DNA of 64,000 bases from Bog-473 sp963788585 (GTDB lineage Bacteria > Actinomycetota > Acidimicrobiia > Acidimicrobiales > RAAP-2), in NCBI GenBank assembly GCA_963788585.1, contig CAWBHA010000003.1, positions 1,488,001 to 1,552,000 of the forward strand, read 5' to 3'. The notes under the pieces are model-generated. The model was not told the origin of the DNA and did no database searches. It was given only the letters and a program-made list of their open reading frames with translations. The first letter of the stretch is position 1. Every line of letters starts with the position of its first letter. A program made the position numbers and the translations under genes. Positions 44,844 through 54,257 of the stretch are shown in pieces.

Positions 44844-45934
44844 TTAGGCGGCCGCCCGAACTCGGACCGGCTCTCCGGTGGCGCTCACGTCAGGAAGGAG
44901 CTGGTAGAGCTCCCTGGCTAAGAACCTCTTGAGGCAACGGTGCTGTCCTTCTTGGAGAGCCCGTCGGCCGTTCGCCGTTCGACGTAGGCAATGGTGGGAG
45001 CGTGCCAACGCATCCTGACGATCACGGCCCTGTAGAGGGCTGCATTGGCCTGTCGGTTCCCACCTCGGTTGAGACGATGCCGCCCGTTGGTCTTGCCGGA
45101 TCCCGCCGGTATTGGACAAGCCCCACAGATCTTGGCAAAGGCAGCCTCGCTGCGGACACGACCTGCGTTGTCCCCAGCGGTGATGAGCATCTGAGCGGCG
45201 ATGTCGAGTCCGACGCCGAAGGCCTCGAGGAGCTGGGGCGCAGCGGCCTTGGTCAGCGCCTTGAGGTGGCCGGAATGCGCCTTGACCTCTTCGTGCAGAT
45301 CAAACCATCGTCGAGCCAGCGAACCAAGGCTGTGGCGCATGGCCACCGCCGGATCAGCGAGATCTCCTGTGGTCCCGAGCTCAGCGCACGCGCTGAGAAG
45401 CTTGAAGTCACTCAATGGCTCGAGATCTTCACGCAGCTTCTGGTCTGCCGTGACCAACATGGCCTTGAGGGTGATCATGGCGCTGCTCTGGGCCTTCACG
45501 GCCGTATCACGGGCGATTTTGATCAGTCGGATGGCTTCGACCTGCCCATCGGCCAGCTTCGGAGTAACCAGTCCGACGCCACTGAGTAGCAACCGGGCGG
45601 CATGCTCGGCGTCGATGGCGTCGCTCTTGCCTGAGAGGCGCCGCTCTCCTTTACGTGGAGGACGGGAGACTTCGACCGGTGGGTGGCCATGCCGGCGAAG
45701 AAAGCGGGCCAGGCCCATCCCATAAGAGCCGCACCCCTCCACGGCCAAGGCGTGCACTGGACCGAGCGAACAGGCCCAAGCCAGCAGCTGGGCGTAACCC
45801 TCGTTCGTGGCCTCGATGAGCAGGGGATCGCCCAAACGACCACCGAGGCCGTCAAGGGCGGCGGCGACGTGCTGATCTTTGTGGGTGTCGACGCCGACGA
45901 TGACGTCGCGGTGTTCAAGTGCGATGCTGGACAT
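44844..45934 (-). pseudogene. IS110-family transposase (DEDD recombinase), frameshift near 44950
   Basis: From the ATG at 45934 the protein has VIVGVDTHKDQHVAAALD (RuvC-like Asp), SDAIDAEHAARLLLSG (Asp pair), and the transposase_20 region FGVGLDIAAQMLITAGDN, FAKICGACPIPAGSGKTNGRHRLNRGGNRQAN with the catalytic serine zone. After DGLSKKDST it stops early at 44918. One base more would continue CLKRFLARELYQLL, the usual C-terminus, to 44844. The tail loss may or may not abolish activity; a base-call error is possible. Confidence 0.85.
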
Positions 45935-46194
45935 GGCTGTTGATCCCTTTCGCAGGTTCGATGGTCAAGCCGCCGGCCGGGCGGGAAGGACAGGACTGCG
46001 ATGGGACCCGGTTCGATCAGGCTCCCATGAGGTCACTGCCCGCTCGGCTGGTGGTGCACGACATCCCGGCCTCGGGTGACCGACACGTCAACGCAAGGAC
46101 ACGAGGTCGGTCATAACAAGGGTCAGGCCACCCGAAGCAAAGACGATCGAGATCCTCCCAGAGCCGGGTGGATCACGACACCAGGATCCTCGCA
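45935..46194 (-). ncRNA. Putative bridge-RNA region of the IS110 element
   Basis: The 260 bp between the element end and the transposase start contain no coding frame. IS110-group elements with a long 5' and short 3' non-coding end encode a bridge RNA there that pairs with target and donor DNA. The layout fits, but I could not derive the loops by eye. A GCGTTGACGTG stretch (minus strand) partly resembles the target complement. Confidence 0.4.
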
Positions 46195-46320
46195 GTCGTA
46201 GCAGTCGCCGACCGTGCCCATGGAGCTGATAAGACCGAGACGCCTGACGTTCTCGATGAAGGCCCACGAGGTGTACTGACTGGGACCCGTGATCGGAGTG
46301 GATGACTGTCGAAGAGCGCT
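46195..46320 (-). pseudogene. IS3-family transposase, central fragment
   Basis: The minus strand encodes VIHSDHGSQYTSWAFIENVRRLGLISSMGTVGDCYD, the middle of an IS3 integrase core with the second catalytic Asp, cut exactly at Asp of the DNA-ESFW motif by IS110. It is also truncated on its outer side next to the repeat-protein gene. The missing N-terminal part is not in the window. Confidence 0.75.
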
Positions 46321-46331
46321 CCGCTGATGCC

Positions 46332-48437
46332 CTATGGGGCGCTAATCCCGACTACGGGTGCTGCCAGCCTGCTCGCATTTGGCGTTCCTAAGAAGGTGGC
46401 GTCTCCGTAGGAGTAGACGGCGCCATTCGCGCCTGCGAGCCAATAGCCCGATCCGCTTGGCGTCCGCGCGATTCCCATCACGGGGGCCTGTCCGGTGATG
46501 CCCTGGCCAGGAACCGAGCCAAGATACGCCGCGTTGCCGTACGTAAAGACGCCCCCATCACGCGCCACCAGCCAATAGCCCTGGCCATTGGGCGTGGCGG
46601 CCATGCCGCTCACAGGAGCAGCCAGAGGCAGGCTCCCAGCCGATCCGAAGAACCCAGCGTCTCCAAAGCTGAAGATCCCACCGTCAGAGCCGACGAGCCA
46701 GTAACCACCGAGATCGCTCGTCGCCATGGCGACCACGGGCGCATTGAGGCGTTGACCGCCCATCGACCCGTCGAAGCCGGCGTCGCCGAATGAGAACACG
46801 CCACCGTCGCTGGCGACGAGCCAGTAGCCGTGACCGTCAGGGGTGGGAGCAATGCCCACGACAGGTCGATTGAGGGGTTGACCGCCCATGGATCCGTAGA
46901 ATCCCGCGTCGCCGAAGGCGAACACGCCGCCGTCGGAGGCAACGAGCCAGTAGCCCTGCCCATCGGGCGTCGGTGCGATCCCGACAACGGGCGCGTTGAG
47001 GTGCTGACCGCCCATGGAGCCCGCAAATGCCGTCGTGCCGTAGGCAAAGACCCCCCCATCATGGGCGCCGAGCGCATAGCCTTGGCTCGAAGCTGGCGGG
47101 AATGTCATTTGCTCGATGTAGGGGCGTAATCCCGGGTCATCTTGCAGCGCCGTTGCCGTACTCCCCACTGCAGCGCAGCCGACGTTTCGGAGACAGGACA
47201 CCGAGTTTAAGAAGCTAAGGGCGGTGACGTTCGGACTCGGTTCAACGGACCAGCTCGAGCCGTTCCAGTTCTCGATAAAGCTCTGTGGTTGGAACCCGCT
47301 CCCACCACCGCCACCGAAGGTGCCATATGAGCCAACCGCCCAGCACGCCGAGGCGCTGACGCACGAGATGCTGCTCAAGATGGCTCCGCCAGAGGTCTCG
47401 GGCTCGGGCACCGTCGAGGAGACGTCGGCCCAGGATGACCCGTTCCACTGCTCCATCAGGAGCCCCGATGCTTGCCCACTCGCGTCGGTGGTCGCCCCCG
47501 ATGCCCAGCAGTCCGAGTCGGTCAGACACGCGAGGCCGTAGAGGTAACCGCCGTTGGGGCTCGACTGCGTGGCACTTGGGACGACGGACCATGCCGAGCC
47601 GTTCCAGTGTTCGATGAGGCCCTGGTCGCCGACGGCGCCGGGAAAGATCGGTAAGAAGTTGGGGTTCTGTTGCGTGGGGCCTGCATTCCCGACGGCCCAG
47701 CAGTCGTCGGCGTTCAGGCAGTCCACCCGCGTGAGCTGGTCGAAGGACTGGCCGGTCGGGGCTCCGGGGACGATGCTCCAAGAAGAGCCGTTCCACTGCT
47801 CGATAAGGTCGTTCAGGTTGAGCCCGTTTGCGTCGGAGGCGTAGCCGACAGCGATGCAGCTCGAAGAGGACGTGCAGCTCACGCTCTGCAGGAGTGCCCC
47901 GGCCACGTCGGCACCGCTGGGATTGGGACTCGGCACGATGCTCCACGCAGCACCGTCCCAATGCTCGATCAGTGTCCCTGCAGGATTGCCGTTGCCCTCC
48001 GCCTCGTTGATAACGGTGCCCACCCCCCAGCAGTTGCTGCCGTTGAGACACGAGACATCGAAGATGCCACCGCCCTGCCCGGCGGGTAAGGGCGCAGAGC
48101 TTTTAGTCCAACTCGAGCCGTTCCACATTTCGACGAGTGGGACGTAGGTCGACGTCGTGTTGATGTTGAAGATGGTGACCCCCGTCGCGAAGCACTGCAG
48201 GGCGTTTGGACACGACGAACCGAGCAGGACGTCGTCGCCACCGGTCGCAGGAACGGTCGAGACGTACCAGCCCGAGGTGGTGGCGCCCGCGGCTCCCTCC
48301 TGGGCGCCGCTTCCTGCGGTCACGCCGATGCAGGCGAGGACAGCCACGACCGCCCACTGAGGCCCATTGAACCGGAACGGTTTCCCGGCCCATCGGTACT
48401 GACGAGTCACACGCTGGCTTCGCTCCATGGGAACCAT
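46332..48437 (-). CDS. Large secreted protein of two tandem repeat classes
   Basis: Protein of 701 residues from the ATG at 48437 (GAGGTGG upstream). A membrane/signal segment (WAVVAVLACIGVTAGSGA) is followed by seven or so repeats of the form SCLNxxxCWAVG...LIEHWNGSAWSVVPSP, each with a cysteine pair. Six or so repeats of GYWLVASDGGVFSFGDAGFYGSMGG follow. Both look like beta-propeller blades, and the second kind is common in Acidimicrobiia-like actinobacteria. It is probably a cell-surface or secreted adhesion or sensing protein. The MVPMERSQ start has a close second ATG. It ends against the IS3 fragment, so the last blade may be shortened. Confidence 0.8.
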   Translation of the reverse strand: MVPMERSQRVTRQYRWAGKPFRFNGPQWAVVAVLACIGVTAGSGAQEGAAGATTSGWYVSTVPATGGDDVLLGSSCPNALQCFATGVTIFNINTTSTYVPLVEMWNGSSWTKSSAPLPAGQGGGIFDVSCLNGSNCWGVGTVINEAEGNGNPAGTLIEHWDGAAWSIVPSPNPSGADVAGALLQSVSCTSSSSCIAVGYASDANGLNLNDLIEQWNGSSWSIVPGAPTGQSFDQLTRVDCLNADDCWAVGNAGPTQQNPNFLPIFPGAVGDQGLIEHWNGSAWSVVPSATQSSPNGGYLYGLACLTDSDCWASGATTDASGQASGLLMEQWNGSSWADVSSTVPEPETSGGAILSSISCVSASACWAVGSYGTFGGGGGSGFQPQSFIENWNGSSWSVEPSPNVTALSFLNSVSCLRNVGCAAVGSTATALQDDPGLRPYIEQMTFPPASSQGYALGAHDGGVFAYGTTAFAGSMGGQHLNAPVVGIAPTPDGQGYWLVASDGGVFAFGDAGFYGSMGGQPLNRPVVGIAPTPDGHGYWLVASDGGVFSFGDAGFDGSMGGQRLNAPVVAMATSDLGGYWLVGSDGGIFSFGDAGFFGSAGSLPLAAPVSGMAATPNGQGYWLVARDGGVFTYGNAAYLGSVPGQGITGQAPVMGIARTPSGSGYWLAGANGAVYSYGDATFLGTPNASRLAAPVVGISAP

Positions 48438-48549
48438 GGTTCCACCTCGGATTGAGCGGTCCGCGGATGCGAAGCGGGTCCGCCTTTTCCAGTCGGATGC
48501 TGCGTCGCTCCGACGCAGACCCATGGCGAGATGCCTGTTCTGCCCATCC

Positions 48550-49410
48550 TCAGCTCAAGAAGTTCGTGATCGCGAGAGCCATCGCCAGCGCGGCACTCTG
48601 CTGGAACGTGGTGGTGGTGAGCAGTGCTGCGTCGGTCGGGTTCTGCATGTTCCCGCACTCGATCAGGACCTTGGGTACCGTAGTGAGGTTGAGACCCGCC
48701 AGGTCGTCGCGGTAGACGATCCCGTCAGTGCCGTCGTAGGTGCTCTCCGGCATGCCCGTCGTGGACAAGAAGCTGGTCCGCAGATCGTCGCCGAAGGTCT
48801 CCGAGGGGGTGATCACGGCGTCGTTGGGGCCGTCGGCCACGGGTTCGAGGATGGCAAACCCCCGCCCGCTCACGGGGCCACCATCGGCATGGATGTCGAC
48901 GGCGACGTCGGCGTGCGCCGCGTTGATGATCTGGGCCCTCTGATCGACGCACGGACCGACGCCGCTGTTGGAAGAGCGCGTCAAGACGACCTGGGCGCCT
49001 TCGCTCTGGAGGTCTGTGGTCAGGAACTGCGCCACGTTGAAGTTGAACTGCGCCTCGGTGTAGCCGCTGGCCGTTTGGGTACCGGTCGTGTCGCAGTCCT
49101 CTTCGGTGCGCCCATTGAAGACCTGTTGGTTCAAGTAGCTGGTGTTGGTGTAGTTGAGTCCGTTGTGGCCCGGATCGATCCCGACGACCTTTCCGGCCAA
49201 CGGCTGCCCGCTCGGGAGCGCCCCGGCAGCCGCCGTCGTCGTGGTCGGTGGCGCGGTCGTAGTCGTCGTGAGCACGGTCGAGGGAGGCGTCTGTCTCGAC
49301 GTCGACGCCGCAGGCCCGGCGGCCGAAGAGCACGAGGAGAGAGCTAACGCCAGAACGGCCAGCACACCCAAGGCGATCGTAGAGCGGGAACGCGCCGTTC
49401 GCGCTCGCAT
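48550..49410 (-). CDS. N-acetylmuramoyl-L-alanine amidase (Amidase_3), lipoprotein
   Basis: Protein of 286 residues. The signal LGVLAVLALALSSC ends in a lipobox, and a Thr/Pro-rich linker follows. The catalytic domain has VVGIDPGHNGLN (zinc His), a glutamate in GRTEEDCDTTG, VVLTRSSNSGVG, DVAVDIHADG (second His) and VLIECGNMQNPTDA (catalytic Glu). It should cleave the amide between muramic acid and the stem peptide. The 113 bp to the repeat-protein gene on the same strand suggest a loose pairing. The 329 bp upstream (49411-49739) contain nothing I can support. Confidence 0.88.
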   Translation of the reverse strand: MRARTARSRSTIALGVLAVLALALSSCSSAAGPAASTSRQTPPSTVLTTTTTAPPTTTTAAAGALPSGQPLAGKVVGIDPGHNGLNYTNTSYLNQQVFNGRTEEDCDTTGTQTASGYTEAQFNFNVAQFLTTDLQSEGAQVVLTRSSNSGVGPCVDQRAQIINAAHADVAVDIHADGGPVSGRGFAILEPVADGPNDAVITPSETFGDDLRTSFLSTTGMPESTYDGTDGIVYRDDLAGLNLTTVPKVLIECGNMQNPTDAALLTTTTFQQSAALAMALAITNFLS

Positions 49411-49739
49411 GATGACGCACTCTCTGGTCCGGTCGGCCGAGCCCCTGGCGACACGTCGCCTAGAACTGCACGTTGGTCGGCGGTTGATTCGCGCTGGCGC
49501 GCAACTGGTTGTACGCCCTTCGTCCATCCCGCTGTGCCGTCCTGTTGATCAACTGACGGTGATCCGCCGGCACTGATGAGCGGACTCGGTCGGGTTTGAG
49601 GTGATCAAGCGCATCGCGTGCCCAGGGTGGGTTGTGCTGGGACGCCCCATATTGGCATATCGAAAACTTAGTGGGACGCCAGCGTGCTCGCACCACCTAG
49701 ATCAGACGTCCACAAGGTGTCATCGTAAAGTTAGAACCG

Positions 49740-50575
49740 ATGCAGGACCTTCAGGCGGACGACCCGCGGACAGTCGGCCCGTATCGACTCCTCAGCCGGA
49801 TCGGTTCTGGCGGGATGGGCCGTGGTCTTCTTAGCCGAGGATCGGACTAGTCGCCGCGTCGCTCTCAAACTCGTTCGCCCGGAGCTGGCCGACGATCGCG
49901 CCTTCCGATCACGCTTCCGTCGAGAGGTCGAGGCCGGGCAGCGCGTGGGTGGTATCTGCACTGTCCGCCAAGTACCTTGACGCCGATCTGGAATCCGATC
50001 ACCCGTATTTAGTCACCGAGTACGTCGAAGGCGGGAACTTAGCCGACTACGTCGCATCCCACGGTCCCTTGACCGGTGAGCAACTAGTTGGTCTGGCTGT
50101 GGGCCTCGCAGAGGCTGTTGTGGCTATGCACGCCTCTGGAGTTATTCGCCCTGGACCTCAAGCCCACCAACGTCCTCATAACCCCCTGGACCCAAGGTGG
50201 TCGACTGATCGCCCATGCTGCCGACGGCACGGCCCTGACCCAGACCGGGGTGGTCGTCGGTTCGCCGTCGTGGATGGCCCCCGAGCTGGCCCAGGGTCGA
50301 GAGACGACTCCGGCGGTGGACGTCGTCGCCTGGGGTGCGACGGTCGCCTTCGCCTCCACCGGTCAGTTCCGTTTGGTGAGGGGCCTCCTGATGCAGTGAT
50401 TTACCGAGTGGTCCATGAGGAGCCTGACCTCAGTGGCGTTGATCCGAAGCTGCGTTCACTAGTGGCTGCTGCCCTGAGCAAGGATCCCGGCTCACGTCCA
50501 ACGGGGGACAAGTTGCTCGTCGACGTGGTCAAGACGGCCATGGCCGGTGACCTCCCACCAGGCGGGTCCAGACCG
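49740..50575 (+). pseudogene. Decayed serine/threonine protein kinase
   Basis: Pieces in different frames give a kinase domain in order: GPYRLLSRIGSGGMG (P-loop), RVALKLVRPELADD with the VALK lysine, YLDADLESDHPYLVTEYVEGGNL, ALDLKPTNVLITP (HRD lost to ALD), TGVVVGSPSWMAPELAQG (APE), and AVIYRVVHEEPDLSGVDPKLRSLVAAALSKDPGSRPT. At least four frame changes are needed and the DFG motif is absent. This is true decay, not one base error. It is cut off where the truncated IS110 begins. Confidence 0.85.
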
Positions 50576-51466
50576 AACCTGGTTTCCGAGTGCCCCCGTA
50601 CTCCGGGACTGGGGTGTTATTCCGGCCGGATGTCGGGACATGCTCCGGTATTGTCCACCCTGCTTGGTGATCTTGCCCCGATGCACGTGGATGTCGGACT
50701 CTCGGTGCTTGGGGGTGAGCCCGGCCCACGAGCACAGGGCCTTGGGCGAGTCGAAGCGGCTGACGTCGCCGATCTCGGCCACGAAGATGGCGGCGAAGAC
50801 CTGTCCGACGCCATAGATGGCCTGGACGGCGTTGTAGCCGGCATCGTCTGAGAGGATGCGGTGGATGTCGCGGTCCAAGAAGCCGACCTCGCGGTCGTAG
50901 AGCTCGACGAGGTCCCGGAGCACGGCGATGCGATTGAAGTACGCGTCGGGGAGCTCGAGGGAGTCGAGCTGGGCACTGCCGCCCGGGCCCCACATGTCGC
51001 CCCGTGACGGGAGGATCCCGTTCTTCGCCATCACCGCGTGGACCTGGGCCTTGAGTCCGCTGCGCAGATTGCACAGCTTCATCCGAAAGCGGATCATCTC
51101 GCGCCGCTCTCTGGTCTTGGGCGGGGCGATCCAGGCCTCGGCCAGACGTCCGAGGCGAAGCAGGTCGGCCAGGTCCCGAGCGTCGCGTTCGTCGTTTTTC
51201 ACCCGCCGGTGGCCCCAGTCGTTGCCGTGCGGGTTGGCCAAGTGGACCCGATAACCCATCTCCTCGAGCAGATCGGCCGCCCAGTACCAGCCATAGGTCG
51301 CCTCAACAATGGCGTCGCTGCCCACCGGGGCTGCGCTCACCTCCTTGGCGAAATGGATGGGGTCGTTATCGACCCTGACCGAGTCGATCTTGTCTCCGGC
51401 CTGGTCCATCCGATAGATGACCGAACGCCTGCGATGCAGGTCGATGCCCACGTACTCTTGTGCCAT
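50492..51466 (-). pseudogene. Second IS110-family transposase, C-terminus lost
   Basis: From the ATG at 51466 the protein reads YVGIDLHRRRSVIYRMDQAG, HLANPHGNDWGHRRVKNDERDARDLADLL and, in the second domain, IYGVGQVFAAIFVAEIGDVSRF and LCSWAGLTPKHRESDIHVHRGKITKQG. Homology ends at about 50650, before the serine-helix end of the family. The remaining frame to 50492 is read through the kinase remnant. The element is truncated by, or recombined with, the kinase pseudogene. It is unrelated in sequence to the IS110 at 44.8-46.2 kb. Confidence 0.85.
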
Positions 51467-51486
51467 CGGGGCCTCCCTTGTCGTGA

Positions 51487-51555
51487 GGGTTGTGTGACAA
51501 CCCCAGTCTCGATCTGAGAGACCGGTGCCGTCACGGGGAGCGGAGGCCCCGCTCC
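51487..51555 (-). ncRNA. Two hairpins in the 5' non-coding end of the truncated IS110
   Basis: GGGTTGT/ACAACCC with a 3-base loop (51487-51503) and GGAGCGG/CCGCTCC with a 5-base loop (51537-51555) lie upstream of the transposase start. They could belong to a bridge RNA, but the target-binding loops cannot be assigned by eye. Confidence 0.3.
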
Positions 51556-51605
51556 TTCATGCCATCACTTCTGGGGCGGACCAAAGTGGTTGCACCTGTC
51601 GGAGG

Positions 51606-53105
51606 TCACAGCGCAATTTCTGGATAGAGCGGGTGTCGTGTCAGCAGGTCAGCAACCTTCGAGCGTGCGGAGCGGGCGATGCGCTCCTCGAGGCGGAACT
51701 GCACGAGCGAGGGTTTGCCCTTGCTTGGTCCGGATGTCACGACGCCGGCGGAGCTGGCACGGAGAACAGCGGCGACAACCTCGGCAATTTCGTCCATCTC
51801 GTTGGCACCCATGCCGAGCGTAGTGACGGCGGGTGTGCCCAGTCGCAGGCCGCTCGTGTACCAGTACCCGTTCGTCTCGTCGGGTACGACGTTGCGGTTC
51901 AAGGTAATGCCCGCGGCTCGCAACGCCGCCTCTGCTTGGCGCCCGTTGAGCCCGAACCTGCGGACATCGACGAGTACGAGGTGGTTGTCTGTTCCGCCGG
52001 TCACCACAGGAATGCCACCAGCAACCAGACCCTGTGCGAGCGCCCGCGCGTTGTCGACTACTGTTTCTGCGTATCGGCGAAACGACGGCTGCGCCGCCTC
52101 AGATAGGGCTACGGCCTTGGCGGCCATGACATGCGGAAGTGGACCACCGAGTACCAGCGGACAGCCGCGGTCGACGAACTCGGCGAGGTCGCCCTGGCAG
52201 AGCACCATCCCGCCGCGTGGACCGCGCAGCGTCTTATGCGTCGTAGTAGTCACGATGTGGGCGTGAGGGACTGGGTCGTAGTCACCGGTGAGCACCTTGC
52301 CGGCGACTAGGCCGGCGAAGTGCGCCATGTCGACCATGAACGTTGCGCCGACCTCATCCGCGATTTCTCGCAGCACACGGAAGTTCACGAGCCGGGGGTA
52401 GGAGCTATAGCCGGCGATGAGAATCAACGGCCGTTCTTCGTGCGCCCGCTGCCGGACCACGTCGTAGTCCAACAGGAAGGTGTCGGGGTCGACGCTGTAG
52501 GAACGGTGGCGGAAGAGCTTGCCGGAGATGTTGGGACGGAAGCCGTGGGTAAGGTGACCGCCCGCTTGGAGCGACATCCCCAGCAACGTTTGGTTGCCGA
52601 GCTGCTGGCGCACCATCTCCCAGTCCTCATCGGACAGATCGTTCACGTGGCGTGCCGCGAGGCGTTGCAGGGCCGGCGACTCCACTCGCTGAGACAGGAC
52701 CGCCCAGAACGCGACCAGGTTGGCGTCGATCCCACTGTGCGGCTGTGAATACGCGTGGTCGGCGCCGAAGAGGGCACAGGCCAGTTCGTTCGTCCGCGAC
52801 TCGACCGTGTCGACATTGTCACACCCGGCATAGAGACGATGACCGGGCGCGCCCTCGGCGTACTTGTCGCTCAGCCAGTTCCCCATCGCCAACAGCACCG
52901 CTGGGCTCGCAAAGTTCTCGCTGGCGATCAGCTTGAGGTGACTGCGCTGGTCGCCCAGCTCTTGCACGACAGCCTCAGCGACGCCTGGTTCGAGACGAGC
53001 GACCACATCAAGAGCGGCGGCGAACCCGATAGTCTCGACTGAGAGCCCTTCCGTGGAGATCCCGAATCGCGAGAGGTATGTCTCCAACAACCTGCCGACG
53101 GCCAC
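51606..53105 (-). CDS. glyA: Serine hydroxymethyltransferase, long actinobacterial type
   Basis: Protein of 499 residues from a GTG at 53105 with AAGGAG six bases upstream. LKLIASENFASPAVLLAMG, KYAEGAPGHRLYAGCDNVD, the PLP lysine in VTTTTHKTLRGPRGGMV, and FMVDMAHFAGLVAGK are diagnostic. The N-terminal extension (LLETYLSRFGIS) and a mid-protein insert distinguish the long actinobacterial/chlamydial form. It converts serine and tetrahydrofolate to glycine and methylene-tetrahydrofolate. A ZTP riboswitch lies directly upstream, which also rules out longer starts. Being inside the island, it is probably an extra glyA copy. Confidence 0.93.
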   Translation of the reverse strand: MAVGRLLETYLSRFGISTEGLSVETIGFAAALDVVARLEPGVAEAVVQELGDQRSHLKLIASENFASPAVLLAMGNWLSDKYAEGAPGHRLYAGCDNVDTVESRTNELACALFGADHAYSQPHSGIDANLVAFWAVLSQRVESPALQRLAARHVNDLSDEDWEMVRQQLGNQTLLGMSLQAGGHLTHGFRPNISGKLFRHRSYSVDPDTFLLDYDVVRQRAHEERPLILIAGYSSYPRLVNFRVLREIADEVGATFMVDMAHFAGLVAGKVLTGDYDPVPHAHIVTTTTHKTLRGPRGGMVLCQGDLAEFVDRGCPLVLGGPLPHVMAAKAVALSEAAQPSFRRYAETVVDNARALAQGLVAGGIPVVTGGTDNHLVLVDVRRFGLNGRQAEAALRAAGITLNRNVVPDETNGYWYTSGLRLGTPAVTTLGMGANEMDEIAEVVAAVLRASSAGVVTSGPSKGKPSLVQFRLEERIARSARSKVADLLTRHPLYPEIAL

Positions 53106-53127
53106 ATTGAGCTCCTTGCTCTCCAAT

Positions 53128-53202
53128 GGCCCAGGCGCTCGGCACGGCTCGAAGGTCGCTCCCCGGTGGTTGACTCCACCTTGCAACGCCAGTCACGACC
53201 TC
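53128..53202 (-). promoter_or_regulatory. ZTP (pfl) riboswitch controlling glyA
   Basis: On the minus strand the leader has the pfl-motif blocks in order: GGTCGTGACTGGCG, then CCACCGGGGAGCGACC, then GCGCCTGGGCC. ZTP/ZMP signals folate shortage, and this riboswitch class normally turns on glyA, folD, fhs and purine genes. Its 3' end is about 12 bp from the glyA ribosome site (AAGGAG), so translational control is possible; no clear terminator is seen. Confidence 0.82.
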
Positions 53203-53348
53203 AACCACGAGGTTACCGGGGAACGCGCCGACACGTCGACGAGCCCACCCCACGCGGGGCAGACGCCGAGAGGCTGTCCCCCAACAGTGACGTCGCCGAG
53301 AGCGGGACAAGTGGATGACGGTAAGGCGCCACCTATGCTGCGACGTCT

Positions 53349-54257
53349 ATGCAGGTCGTGGTCACGGGATCAAGCGGCCCGATCGGCCAAGCACTTTGCT
53401 CCCATCTCACCAGATCCGGCCACCACGTCGTCAGGGTCGTGCGCCGCCCGGTCCAACCGGGTGAGCTCGCCGTTCGTTGGGATCCCGCAGGCAACACCAT
53501 CGATGCCCATGGCCTAGAAGGTGCTGATGCCGTGGTCCACCTGGCCGGCGCAGGTGTCGGCGATCACCGCTGGAGCGAGGACCGCAAACGGGTTCTCGTC
53601 GAGAGCCGAACCCGCTCCACTGCGTTGCTCGTCGGTGCGCTGGCTGGTCTGGGTCACCCGCCTCGGGTGCTGGTGAGCGCATCGGCCATCGGGTTTTACG
53701 GGGATCGCCGAGACGAGGTTCTCACAGAGCAAAGTCCACCGGGTGACGACTTCCTCGCCTCGCTTTGCGTGCGCTGGGAGGCCGAAGCTACCTGTGCCGG
53801 GGAGGCCGGCATCAGGGTGGTGTGTGCTCGCACTGGCCTTGTCCTGAGTCCGGAGGGAGGCGCGCTCCCCAAGCTGTTGCCGCTCTTCAAGATCGGCTTG
53901 GGCGGGAGATACGGATCCGGCGACCAGTGGTGGAGTTGGATCACACTCCATGACGAGATCCGGGCAATTGAGTGGCTACTGGGCAATGATGTGTGCGGGC
54001 CAGTGAACTTGACTGCACCGAACCCCGTGACCAACCGCGATTTCTCTCGAGTCCTCAGCGCGGTGCTATCTCGACCGGCCCTGATCCCAGTGCCGAAGAT
54101 CGGCCCGAGGCTATTACTGGGATCTGAGCTCGCCGACTCCTTGCTCTTTACCAGCGCCCGGGTCCAGCCGGCAGTCCTTCAATCAAGCGGCTTCGCGTTC
54201 ACTTCCTCCGACTTGGAGGCAGGACTGCGACACATGCTGAAGCGGCCAGCGACGTGA
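53349..54257 (+). CDS. TIGR01777-type sugar-nucleotide epimerase family protein
   Basis: Protein of 302 residues. VVVTGSSGPIGQALCSHL is the cofactor loop. DAVVHLAGAGVGDHRW, SASAIGFYGDR (the tyrosine zone) and RTGLVLSPEGGALPKLLPLFKIGLGG are characteristic of the TIGR01777/SulA-like group. WITLHDEIRAIEWLL and PVNLTAPNPVTNRDF follow. The reaction is unproven. It is divergent from glyA across the riboswitch leader. The ~580 bp after it, up to the attachment-site repeat at 54835, contain nothing I can support. Confidence 0.9.
   Translation: MQVVVTGSSGPIGQALCSHLTRSGHHVVRVVRRPVQPGELAVRWDPAGNTIDAHGLEGADAVVHLAGAGVGDHRWSEDRKRVLVESRTRSTALLVGALAGLGHPPRVLVSASAIGFYGDRRDEVLTEQSPPGDDFLASLCVRWEAEATCAGEAGIRVVCARTGLVLSPEGGALPKLLPLFKIGLGGRYGSGDQWWSWITLHDEIRAIEWLLGNDVCGPVNLTAPNPVTNRDFSRVLSAVLSRPALIPVPKIGPRLLLGSELADSLLFTSARVQPAVLQSSGFAFTSSDLEAGLRHMLKRPAT

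Larger units (their letters stand above)
44815..46194. mobile_element. IS110-family element, about 1380 bp, inserted in an IS3 transposase gene
   Basis: The boundaries are read from the interrupted IS3 gene. On the minus strand the IS3 frame runs GGCGACTGCTACGAC up to 46195 and resumes AACGCCCCCATGGAG at 44814, so everything between is the insertion. No terminal inverted repeats or target duplication are seen, as expected for IS110. The transposase gene takes 44844-45934, leaving 260 bp of non-coding DNA on its 5' side and 29 bp on its 3' side. Confidence 0.8.

Noticed and set aside
53106..53186. Longer glyA start at 53186
   Set aside because: Those codons overlap the ZTP riboswitch and lack a ribosome site, while GTG 53105 has AAGGAG at ideal distance.
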